This document shows, in pieces, positions 1 through 9,831 of a stretch of DNA of 64,000 nt; the stretch's first letter is position 1; each line of letters begins with the position of its first letter. Origin of the DNA: Cryptomeria japonica. Lineage: Eukaryota; Streptophyta; Pinopsida; Cupressales; Cupressaceae. The notes beneath the pieces are model-generated. The model saw nothing but the letters and a program-made list of their open reading frames with translations. It searched no databases and was not told the DNA's origin. The stretch is taken from contig NC_081409.1 in NCBI RefSeq assembly GCF_030272615.1, positions 649,918,468 through 649,982,467 of the forward strand, written 5' to 3'. Position numbers and translations under genes: made by a program.

Positions 1-1190
1 GCCATGGAGGAAGAGCTGTAACAAATAGAAAAGAACAAGACATGGGAATTAGTTCCTAGACTTGCTGGTAAGAATGTCAGTGGGACTAAATGGGTCTATA
101 GGAACAAGATGAATGAAGAAGGAAAAGTGATAAGAAACAAAGCTAGATTAGTATGCATAGGATATGCCCAAGTTGAGGAGATTGAATTTGAAGAAATAAT
201 TGTTCCAGTTGCAAGACTTGAAGCTATTGGGATGTTCATAGCATTTTCAGCTTATAAGGGATATAAGGTATACCAAATGGATGTCAAATTAGCCTTCCTT
301 AATAGAAACCTTGAAGAAGAGGCATGTATAGAGAAGCCTCAGGGATTTCAACTTCATGAGGATGAGAACTATGTTTGCAGACTAAGGAAAGCACTATATG
401 GATTAAAACAAGCACCAAAATCATGGTATTCCAGGTTAGACAAATATCTCCATCAAGAAGGATTCAAAAAGGGGAATGTTGATAACAATTTATACATTAA
501 GGCAAATGTTGATCACATGATCACAGTTGTGGTATATGTAGATGATATCATCTTTGGAGGAAATAAGGATACCTTATGCAAAGAGTTTGCTGACTAAATG
601 TAGTTCGAGTTTGAGATGTTTATGCTTGGATAAAAATCATACTTTCTTGGCTTACAAATTTTATAGCTAGACAAATGTATATTCATTTCTCAAACAAAGT
701 ATGCTAAAGATATGTTAAAGAAGTTCAAGATGGAAGACTTCAAGTTAGTGAGTACACCCATGGTTACAAGATGCAAATTAAGTAAAATGATGAGTCACTT
801 AATGTGGATTAGACCTTATAGAGATCCATGATTGGAAGTCATTTGTACCTAACTACCTCAAGACCAAACATAGTTCAATCAGTATGCATGGTGGCCATAT
901 TTCAAGTAGCTCGTAAGCAATCACATGTCAAAGTAGTAAGAAGAATATTCAAGTGTCTACATGGAACACTTAACTATGGCTTATAGTACCCAAAGAAAGG
1001 AGATTTCATTTTACAAGCCTATATTGAAGTTGATTGGGTTGGATGTGTAGATGATAGGAAGAGCACCAATGGTGGAGCTTTCTTCCTTAGAGACAAGTTA
1101 GTATCGTGGCATAGTAAGAAGTAAGAATTCATTTCATTATCAATTGCTGAAGCAGAGTATATTGCAGCTATCACATATTGCTTACAAGTA
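1..1190 (+). pseudogene. copia pol relic: reverse transcriptase and first half of RNase H
   Basis: Positions 1-597 read in one frame with a single stop at 19-21. They give the copia reverse transcriptase: the KARLVCIGYAQ block, YQMDVKLAFLN (first catalytic Asp), [12 protein letters not shown], and the YVDDIIFGG active-site box at about residues 143-151 of the open stretch from 109. From 598 the frame is broken by stops and shifts. The connection and RNase H parts are still legible: a DDRKSTNGGAF-like block near 1045-1085 and SIAEAEYIAA near 1140-1170. RNase H is then cut at 1190 by an insertion and resumes at 2053. No functional product is possible. Confidence 0.9.
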
Positions 1191-2052
1191 TCCAGTGATA
1201 ACTTTAAGAAACCCCTTCAAAAAAAGATATAAAATCTTTGTCAATTTTTATTTATTTTGGATAAAAATAATAATTTTTATTGGTGAATCTTTCATTTTTT
1301 AAAAGAAAAATATTAATTTTGTTGGCAAATTTTTTTACATCAAAATTCTTTGGTAGAAAATCTTGGTGAATCTTAGAAAATAATATAGGTATATGCATTA
1401 ATTACTATTGCAAATAATTTCATTTAAAAAATAAATTCTTATAGAAAAGTAGAGGCCTGAGGTGGAAATTATTAAAGAGTTTAAAAGGTAGACAGTACTT
1501 TATTTAGTTACTACCATTAATTTAAATTAATCTAATAATCATCTTTGTATTTTGTTAGATTAAATGTACTTAAAATTTGTAATATTCATGGGGCAAAAGA
1601 TTGTTTTTATACCATTGATTTCCATTGAGGCCAATAATTGAAAAGTAACTCAATCCCCATGAGCATTACAACTTGTAGGTACAATTTATCTCATGGAATG
1701 CAATGGTGGTCATTAGATTATATTTTGAATCAATGGTGGCAACTAAAGATTGTTGATAAAATCCTCAAGTAAATAATCACTATGATGTATTATTAGCAAA
1801 TTAATTTATTTTTTTACAATAAATTATTAAATTTTGGCGAATCTGATCCAATCATGTATAAAATATTTTGGCGAATCTTTGAGCTCAAAAATTTAATAAA
1901 ATAAACACTTTGGCAATTTAAATAAGACTAAATAAAGTTTTGTAAAAATGTTGCGATTTAGGTCGCCTTAAAAATCGAAGTATTAGCTAAATTTTTTATT
2001 TTCAAATTTTTAAAAATAGCCAATTGGCAAATATTAGCCACTAAAAAAATCA
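1191..2052. mobile_element. AT-rich insertion inside copia RNase H
   Basis: The copia reading runs up to TTACAAGTA (1182-1190) and resumes from TTGCAAGTA (2053-2061). This is a 9-bp direct repeat with one mismatch, as expected of a target duplication. The 862 bp between are AT-rich and non-coding, contain a foldback (1494-1755), and repeat a TTGG(C/T)GAATCT word several times (near 1281, 1363, 1836, 1870). Ends are tccagtgataac and ctaaaaaaatca; only a weak AGTG-centred inverted match links them. A 9-bp duplication fits Mutator-like elements, and a one-base shift would make it the 8 bp of hAT elements. Class not settled. Confidence 0.6.
1494..1755. repeat. Foldback (inverted-repeat) element, copy 1
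   Basis: The arm 1494-1593 (gtactttatttagttac ... ttcatgggg) is roughly the reverse complement of 1655-1755 (ccccatgagc ... aactaaagattg), separated by about 60 bases of loop. Shared words include TAGTTACTACCATT against AATGGTGGCAACTA and ATTCATGGGG against CCCCATGAGC. By eye the arms agree at roughly 70%. The same unit occurs again at 5571-5796. It resembles a MITE or foldback element but I could not define its termini. Confidence 0.6.
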
Positions 2053-2362
2053 TTGCAAGTATTATGGCTGAAGCAAACACTAAAGGAAATTTAGGTTAAT
2101 TTTTCAGACCCTATTACAATTATGTGTGACAATTATAGTGACATAAACATCTTCAAGAACCCTGTCATGCATTCTAGGACAAAGCACATAGCAATCAAGT
2201 ATCATTTTTTCAGGAAAAAAGGTTGCAGAGAGAGAAATTAGAGTAGGATATGTAAGTACAAGTGAACAAGTGTCATACATTTTTACTAAGCCATTGCCCA
2301 AGGACACATTTGAATATCTGAAACTGAAATTGGGGGTTGTCCCACACTCCTTCAGTACTTAA
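2053..2362 (+). pseudogene. copia RNase H, C-terminal part
   Basis: This continues the RNase H interrupted at 1190. Legible blocks are LQVLWLKQTL at the junction, MCDNYSDINI, VMHSRTKHIAIKYHF and VSYIFTKPLPKDTFEYLKLKLGV, ending in a stop at 2360-2362. These are the usual C-terminal blocks of copia RNase H. It contains at least one internal stop and is non-functional. Confidence 0.85.
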
Positions 2363-2603
2363 GAGTTTTATGAGGTTTGTGGTTCAAGGGGAGCATACTA
2401 TCTTACGCTTTTTTATCCTTGAACCTTGTGCTTGTTTTTAGGGGGAGATCTAAATTTTTTATAAGTAGTATTGGCATTACTTTTTATATTGTAATAATGG
2501 TTCCTCTTGCTCACTTCTACAGTGTCACAAGTGGAGAATGCACGTTTCCAACATAATATTAGTCTTAGATAAAGAGAAATTACTCCCCTTTGCCATTGTT
2601 GTC

Positions 2604-2657
2604 AAAGGGGGACTAGAAGAAGCTTGTGTGTGTCGACATCAATGCCAAATGGGAGAT
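2604..2657 (+). other. Paired polypurine tracts before the 3' LTR
   Basis: Two purine runs precede the LTR. One is at about 2604-2612, preceded by TTGTTGTC. The other is at 2648-2657, preceded by GACATCAATGCC and directly abutting the LTR start. The second is the expected plus-strand primer site; the first has the same local context. Confidence 0.6.
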
Positions 2658-4830
2658 TGTTGGCAAATATTGTCATTCATGTCAACTAGATCACTTACAG
2701 GTTGCAGAAGAAAGTTACAGAGGTGAAAATGTGTTGATTTCATGTGCTCCAAGATTGAAAAAATGTTCTAAATATGCCTCATTATTTATTGATCCATTGA
2801 GTTTGAGTCATGAAGGTTGTAAGTTGAAATACATTGAAAATCCTCATGGTTGGCAGTTTTCGATGAGACAAGTTTTTGTCTCATCGACTTATATCTTTGT
2901 TGATGCACCTGGTCTTTCACTAAGACCCCTTCTATTTCCTATCGGGCTTCATTATTATATTGATATGCATTCTTTCGGGGTGACTGTGTTCTGGTCTTAG
3001 TGATATAGCCTTGTTTCAGTGTGAGATTGTAGCTCGACAAGATAGCTTTTGTCTCTTATTGATACCTTGATATCCTGGCGAACTGGTTTTTTGATTTGAC
3101 CATAGACCTGCCTTAATGATCTGGTGAAAATAGGGTTTCGTGTGGGGCCTAGCCAAGTTTCTTATCAACCTATCACGTCCGACTAAAAAAGTAGAAGTGT
3201 ATCGCTTTTTTTCCTAAGTTCGTGTTTCTTTTGATTCTTTGATCTCTGATGTTAACCCCGCCAAGCATCTCGTGTCTTATGTTGTGTGATCACGTCTGAC
3301 TAAAAAAATTGAATTCATTTTATTCTCAATTCTGACATCTTGTCGATAAAGTCTTGGATTTCAGTGTAACATGGTGCTTCGGTAAGACGATTTCCTCCCC
3401 ATGCAAAACCTTTTAGAAATAGAGACATGGTCCTTCGGTATGACCCCGACCATGTCTTGTTGATAGTGTTCTTCTTTCGGTGTGACAAAGCCTTTTGCCA
3501 GGACTCAAAATCTTTCTTGTAGACCTATCTAAACTATATCAATAGGGTTTAAGGTCACTATGATCATTAAACCTCTTGTCGATAAAATCCCTCTCGTGGA
3601 TTTTGACTATTTGAGATTTTTTTTTCAACATGATGGTAGCTCGATAGACACAGAGGTCCACGTGGCAGTTGTCTAACGTTGACTGTGCATCTTGGATGAC
3701 AAATTTGAAGACATGTGGCATCCAAGTTGGTAGAAAGGTGAATTAGACATGCATAAGACATACTTGCAAAGATGGTGCATCTTAAATGAGGTAGTTGTCT
3801 ATCTCACCAGATTAGGTCGAGAAGGAATGGAGAATGCATTAATGGCAACCATATTGCACACTGTTTTTGTGGCTCGAGGAAGGATATTATATCTCATTGG
3901 GCAGATGAATATTACTAAAGTTAGTAATCTGAACACAAAGAATAATCAGAAGATAGAAATGAAGAAATTAATATGGGCGGCAAATATTAGTACAGAGGAT
4001 AAGAATCTTCTGCAGTGAAGATATCCAAGATGACAAAAAAATTAATAAGATATTTGAATTCTAATTGAAGGGAAAATTATTTTACCGTTCGAATAGAGAA
4101 GGAGTTGATGAGATTTGACAAGGGTAGTTGAGTAGAGATGGCTAAGACCGAGGTGCCTATTGAATCAAAAGATGAGAAGAGAATTCAGAGAGTAAGTTGT
4201 TGTAGTGCATAGAAGAGATAATTTAGTAGAGAGAGAGAAAGTGCATTCAACAGAGATAGAGCATTAAGCATACCAAAAAGACGAAGAATACATGATAGAG
4301 AAGGACAAAGAGAAGACTTCAAATAGAATGATTGAAAACTACAACAAGAAAAAGACTATTTTGTAGATACAAGAAGGCAGAGATGAAGCATCAAGGAGAT
4401 GTCTTTTCAGAGCAGCAATAAGCAAACGCCAATCTAATTCTTAGGGTTACAAAACACATTTGTAACAAGGATTTCCACTGTATTGTAAAAATATTAAATC
4501 ATTATAATTCTCTTAGTGGGTTCTTAGAGCAGGGGTAGGTGCTCTAAATTTGTTAGGGGTTGGTTCTCCTTGGGTTAGTGCCCTAAAATATATTGTAATC
4601 AAATTATCTATTGTGAGGCTGGATTGGAGTAGTAGACTTGAGCAGCTATTCTCATCGAGTTTTTTCCCATATTGTGTTTTCCTCGTAAATCCTTGTGTTG
4701 TGTAATCTGCTCTTGTGTGTGTATACTTCTAATCCATTTGTATTATCAGTGTTTGCACTCTTTGGTTTAAATTTTTTAGAATATCACTGATTCACCTACC
4801 CCTCGCAGTGATCACTTGTGTTCTTCAACT
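2658..4830 (+). repeat. Putative 3' LTR of the first copia element
   Basis: It starts TGTTGGCAAATATTG just after the polypurine tract, then TGTCATTCATGTCAA, matching the start shared by the other copia LTRs in the window. Near the end lie a TTTTTTCCCATATTGTG segment (about 4660) and a GATTCACC run (about 4789), both typical of the U5 ends of the other LTRs here. The last bases are about 4830. Open reading stretches within (for example near 2626-3000) have no recognisable product. At about 2.2 kb it would be long; an internal insertion is possible. Confidence 0.6.
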
Positions 4831-5019
4831 ATGCAAGTCACTATATGTTTTCTTAGACCTTCTATTAAAAAATAATTTCTCTTAGAGTATAGCTAAATTT
4901 AAAGACATTAGGTTTCCATATTTGATTGATCTAATTTAGAGCTTTAGATTTGATTGTGTGCATCTTTTTTCTATCAACATTTTAAATTATACTATGATTG
5001 ATCATCAAGATCTAGTGAT

Positions 5020-5545
5020 CTAGAGAAGAGAAAAGGAGTGCCTAGTCATCTTGAGTTTGGCATCCAAATCTTCAATCCTCCCATTCACCTTATCCCACTT
5101 CTTCCTAAGGCCAACAAATTCATTAGCAGATCTCCACACTCTATCATCATCAACGTCCTCCAATGAGGTATTAGGCCTAGCTTTAGCTTCGACCACAATC
5201 TCCAACTTGTTAATTTTCCTTATCATCACATTCATTTACCCAAAAATCCATTTCAAAAGATCTCTTGTCTTTGCACATCATCATGCAAGTCCTTCACAAT
5301 TTGGGTGAGGACTGTAATCAAGTTTAGAGGCTTGGTATTTAGAGGAGGGGTTTATGGGAGGAATGCTAGGGTTAACATCATCCATGTAACACTAGTGGAA
5401 GGGGACCAATTTGAGCCCGTAGTTTCAAAGGAGTTCGATTTATCAGAGGAAATAAAATCAGAACCCAAGTCCTCAACTATCTCCACATCCTTGTGCACCT
5501 CTATTTGGGGTTCCATATCAAGGTCCTTTTTAGAGGCAGTAATGG
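5020..5545 (-). pseudogene. Minus-strand coding relic, unknown protein
   Basis: Read on the minus strand from about 5545 down, the sequence gives hydrophilic, protein-like text: an acidic part (VHKDVEIVEDLGSDF), then LITVLTQIVKDLHDDVQRQEI, then a charged helical part with NKLEIVVEAKARP and VWRSANEFVGLRKKWDKV. At least two frameshifts or stops separate the pieces. Amino-acid composition looks like real coding sequence rather than chance, and a transposon accessory or gag-like protein is plausible. I do not recognise the family. The longest open piece is 5020-5235. Confidence 0.35.
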
Positions 5546-5570
5546 CTTTAAAAAATATATCATAATTATT

Positions 5571-5796
5571 ATTATTACTTAAAATATAGTCTAATAACCA
5601 CCATTATATTTCATTAGATAAAATGTACCTACAATTTGTAATTCTCATGGGGATTGAAATTTATTTTCAATTGTTGACCTTAATGTAAATAAATGGTCTA
5701 AAAATAATTTTGGGCCCCATGGATACTTTTCTTCTTATAAAATACAAAGAGGGCTATTAAATTATTTTAATTTAATGGTAGTAACTAAATAAAGTA
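5571..5796. repeat. Foldback element, copy 2
   Basis: The arm 5577-5652 (actcttaaaatat-like start to ctcatgggg) is inverted against 5714-5796 (ccccatggatac to aactaaataaagta). The two arms match those of copy 1: AATGTACCTACAATTTGTAAT here against TTGTAGGTACAATTT at 1674-1688 in the other orientation. Two independent sites with the same inverted structure argue for a real repeat family. Confidence 0.6.
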
Positions 5797-5840
5797 GATA
5801 ATTTATGTCTTCATCTTTAATGTTGATAAAGATCAATAAA

Positions 5841-5930
5841 ATCTTTATTATCTTAGTTCCCAAAAAGTTGGGTGCCAATTGCATGTTTGATTTTAGACCT
5901 ATTAGCCTCTACAATGCTCTATATAGGTAA
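5841..5930 (+). pseudogene. LINE (L1-type) reverse transcriptase scrap
   Basis: The frame from 5841 reads IFIILVPKKLGANCMF, then DFRPISLYNALYR and a stop at 5928-5930. The PK-x-GA-x4-DFRPISLxN pattern is the well-known first conserved block of plant L1-type ORF2 reverse transcriptase. Only about 30 codons are recognisable; upstream is the foldback repeat and downstream nothing similar continues. It is a truncated relic. Confidence 0.7.
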
Positions 5931-8344
5931 GGGCCGAAGGGGAGAGGAGGGGATGACACATTAACCAAGGCAAAAAAGGAAAGAGAACAACAAAAAATAC
6001 GAAAAAGAAAAATAAAGACCAAGAACAAAAGAAAGAATGAGTAAATAAATGCAAAAATTATGTAGATAAAGGAGGAAATATATCTCAAGGTGACTTGGAT
6101 TAGTGCAGTCACAACACGAGGATTCTCAAAGAGAACAGTACAAACCATCCAGAAAGAGTTAACACAACAGAAACAACACAATGTGATGGAGGCAATGCAG
6201 GAAGACTGAATTATATCATGAAATCGATTATAAAATACCGACATCATGCGAAATTACAAGGTTCAACACTGGCCTAATTACATACATTCTCAATTACAAT
6301 ATCGGGGCTCAAGCAAGGCTACGAGTTAACTTAGGACCTCCTAAACTTATGATTATTTATCCCTATCCCAGAACTAGTTCACATATGCTAAATTATATTA
6401 ATTTATATGATCAAGAATAATCCGCATCGACCCAAGATGGAATAATAGCCAATAAAAGGATGTCGTGTAAAAAAACCTAGTTGGCCTTCTCCAAAGAGAT
6501 CCCTCCGAAAAAACCATAGAATAAAGTGCAGACACTAGGGAAGGTTGGTGGTGCAAGAGCATCTAGTGAAACTAATGGGGCACTTCATCAAATTTTGGTT
6601 TGAAATGGCCTATGTTGGTCACAATTGAATAATGGACTTTTTGTATGTCCAAAGGATTTCTGTAGTGTGTTTAAGTGTCCTTTTTGTCTTAGTTTTGTTG
6701 TTTGTTGAGTTTTTGGTCTAGTTTTTACCTTTTATGCTTTGTAATCCTAGAATGGGCAAAATGTGGAAATATGGTAAAAAATACTTGTAAAGCCTTGTTA
6801 GGAATTGAAATATGTTTGTATGGTTCTAGGAAACCATTTCACATGGTGGACTTAAGTCTATTTGGCTCACAAGTAAAAATGCTCATTGTACCAAAAAGTG
6901 TCAATGTTGTCAAGCAACATTTTGACAATATTTGGAAAATTTGTAAAACAATGCAAAAGGTGGTTATTGATCCATACCTAGGCAGGATTTAGGTGGTGAT
7001 TGACTATTTAAATCCTGACACAACTTTGTATCAGGTTGGCATTCGAAGAAAAGAAGAACTCAATACAAAAACTAAGAATTTTGTCCTTTTTCTTGCACTT
7101 TTTGCTCCATATGGTATAGCAGTCCGTACTTCCTGTGCATTTGGCCATACTGTTTTCATTTGGGAAGTTGTGCCATGTTGTGTCAGAGCTCTTTCACGTG
7201 GGTTTGCATGTTGGTGTGGATTTTTAGCATTGTAGAAAAATTATTTTGTTTTAACCCTGTGCTTGGTTGAGTAAGGGTTTGGCTTCAATAATGGAAGCAA
7301 CTTGATTTTCTTTGGCTCCTTCTCCATGGCCTCTGAAAATTAAGTTGTTGTACATAGCCTTCTTATACATACAAGTTTTTTTTTGTTGGCAATGACAAAA
7401 AAAGTGGTTTTTGTTGCTAACTAGGCGAGCTTCTATAGCTCAGCTAGTGAACCTTCATGGTGAAAAACAAAGTTTCTCTACAAACCCTCACCAAGTGAAC
7501 CTTATTTTGGTTTCCCAAAGTGAATTGAAGTTTGGAAAGAGCTTGCAAGCCAAATGGAAGGGTGCTTCAATGAATAATTAATTGGGAAGTTCATTTTGAG
7601 CAATCAAAGTATAGTAAGACAATGGTTTTTGAGCAATTTTCCTCTTGAAACTTGGTTGCACATCAAGTGTTTGACTTTATGCTTGCAAGGAAGGAAGTTG
7701 GAAGGATTCATAATGATGTTACCGACCTTCTCAAGAGATTTGGTGGTTTGAATAAGTGCTTGGAATGGTGTTAAGGTGTTAGAAGACTTAAAACCCTTGA
7801 AAACCCTAGTTTTTGGGCACAAATATAGGACAACGGTTGTACGACCCTATTAGACCTCCGCATAGAAAAAATTTGTAATATCTCCATAAAGGGTATCCAG
7901 AAATGCAAGGGTTTTATGGGGTGTTTTGGCAGTTTGTGGATTTATAAACATTTTTGCAGTTTCAGAGGGCTAATTGGGGCTCTTTTCTTGTAGCCCTGTT
8001 TTGAGCTTTTCTTCAATCGGGTAGGAAGACAATTGGAAAGACCATCAAACCAAGTTGAAATAAGCCTAATAAGATGTTATTTAATGTCCTAGACCTCTTT
8101 CAACTCTTGGTGAGTGATTTTGGTGATTGGAGTTAAAGTAGCAAAGTCTCACCTTTGTTAGATTTGAGAGCACTATTGAATAATTAACATTGTAGGAAGA
8201 TCTCAGGGTTGGTATGAAGCATAGAGCAGGAAAAACACCAAAGAGACAGTACCTAAACAAGTGACTAAACCTTAAACAATTACCCTTGAAGGAACTAGTA
8301 AACTAATTTGATTACAAACCCATAATTTGAGCCAATTTTTGAGT
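5931..8344. other. No recognisable gene (2.4 kb)
   Basis: AT-rich sequence with short open stretches (for example 6702-6992 and 6993-7235) that match no family I know and lack supporting context. A minus-strand open stretch at 5909-6247 is hydrophobic only because the plus strand is A-rich here. Probably decayed transposon sequence. Confidence 0.5.
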
Positions 8345-8706
8345 ATTCTCCCTATCAGTCAGCCACATTGCAAGGAACATTGGAAACAACCAATTGAAGC
8401 CATACAAGATACAAAAATGATCCGCAAGATTCACCAATAGAAAATAGGTCCAAGCGGTTCCGGTGTTCCAAGCCATAAAATTGTCTCAGATTTCAGAAGC
8501 GATAACTTGCCGAAAAAAGATCTAAATGTCTCACGGACTTAGGATAAGGTAGATGGGCATGTCCACGAACAAAATCCAGCTCCACGAGATCTAGTGAGAA
8601 AATGCCAAGAAACGCAGAAAGAAATGATGAAACTACAAAACAAACTGAAAGGAAAATATTTTCGGTTGATGCAAGATTGCCATTAACCAAGGATGCTCCT
8701 GCATCA
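8345..8706 (-). repeat. Partial gypsy-type LTR, same family as the solo LTR in the MADS intron
   Basis: The minus strand from 8706 begins TGATGCAGGAGCATCC and continues through GGCAATCTTGCATCAACC, ACATTTAGATCTTTTT, CAAGTTATCGCTT and CACCGGAACCGCTTGGACC. This parallels 43061-43361 (TGATGCAAGAACATCC ... GACCGGAACCGCTTGGACC) and then the first part of 49956 onward (TTGTATCTTGTATGGCTTC against TCGTAGCTTGCAGAGCTTC). Similarity fades below about 8345, so this copy is truncated at its distal end. Confidence 0.8.
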
Positions 8707-9339
8707 TGGATGAGGTGCAGTGCTTTGAGAAATATATCTCAACTAATGTCAATAATATTTGTTGTAGGGTTTTATTATAGAATAATGAATAATTTTACCC
8801 CATCAATAGTTCTAAAAATTTAATTAAAAAAGGGAACCCAACGTACTCCTAAATGATACTCATAATCCTCTATGTAATTAATTTAGATTAGATCAAATGG
8901 TGAAGTTCTATTGAACTATTTATCATTTTCTAATAGAGCTTTTCTACAAAATCCACATGGGATTCTTCCTTTGTTTCCTCTCTTCCAACATCTACTAATA
9001 AAATTCTCTTTTTCTAAGTGAATATACAACTAGTGAGATTCTTATAATAAGATTATATATACTATTCATCAACACACAACTTGGTTCCCCAAGAGTTTAA
9101 GGATAAAGAATGTCATCTCCTTGGCTATGTGACACTTCGAGAAAATCCTCCATAAGAACCTACATCATAAACATGGTAGAAAGGCCAAAGGAGTGATCTC
9201 CTTACAATCATAGGGCTTATTCATAATCCCACCCGCAAACTAGGAAACCTTATAGAAAATTGGGTTTCACAATTACACAAGGGAAGAACACTATTTAACC
9301 CAAGTCAAAGTTCAAAATACGAAATTGTTACCATGGGGT
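8707..9339. other. No recognisable feature (630 bp)
   Basis: AT-rich, stop-dense sequence up to the start of the solo LTR. No coding pattern or RNA gene is visible. Confidence 0.5.
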
Positions 9340-9831
9340 TGTTAGAATTCATGATTGTTGAGTCCCACAAGCGCAGTTATCTTCTACAAGAATACCTGTC
9401 ACACAATAAGAGAAAATTGAACAACAAAGAGAATTGAAGACAATTAACAATAATTGAATGTATTGCTTTGAAATTGCTTAATTACAATGAAGGACATGAC
9501 ATCCTTATAAATAAATCTATCTCTAAAGATAGAAATCCTAAATGGTGGAGTCTACAAGATAGATTGAGAGTTAAAATAGAATGCATGAATCAGTCATGTA
9601 TGCACAAAAAACATAATAGACTAATTAATGCATGATACTCTCCAAATTCTAAACATAGCTTGCATTTCCTAGTTTGCATTATGCATGGAGATAAATATTA
9701 ATTAATTATTCATAATTAATTAATTAACTAACTAATAAATGCCAATAATTAATTACTAAGTAAGGCATCGATTATTTAGTGAATTAATGCAATTAAGTGA
9801 ATAATTAATATATGAATTATTTATTCCAACA
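9340..9831 (-). mobile_element. Solo LTR, copia-type, with perfect 5-bp target duplication
   Basis: On the minus strand this 492-bp unit starts TGTTGGAATAAATAATTC and ends GAATTCTAACA, so it has TG...CA ends and short imperfect inverted termini. It is flanked on both sides by GGGGT (9335-9339 and 9832-9836). A TATTTATAAGG box (minus strand, near 9505-9515) could be the LTR promoter. No internal region or second LTR adjoins it, the signature of LTR-LTR recombination. Confidence 0.9.

Larger units (their letters stand above)
1..4830 (+). mobile_element. Decayed Ty1/copia element, right part only
   Basis: The window opens inside the pol gene of a copia element: reverse transcriptase and RNase H relics are followed by a purine-rich 3' priming tract and a long LTR beginning TGTTGGCA at 2658. 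The left part (5' LTR, gag, protease, integrase) lies outside the window. Many in-frame stops and an 862-bp insertion in RNase H show it is old and dead. The right border is approximate: the LTR ends near 4830 in a sequence like other LTR ends here, but no clear terminal CA is left. With only one side visible the target duplication cannot be checked. Confidence 0.85.

Noticed and set aside
2626-3000. ORF of 124 codons overlapping the purine tract and LTR start
   Set aside because: It spans the element's 3' priming site and U3, where no protein is expected, and has no pattern.
5909-6247. Minus-strand hydrophobic ORF that looks like a membrane protein
   Set aside because: Phe and Leu richness comes from A-rich plus-strand sequence; no start context, no family pattern.
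6702-7235. Two consecutive plus-strand ORFs
   Set aside because: Neither resembles a known family; no splice or promoter context; likely decayed repeat.
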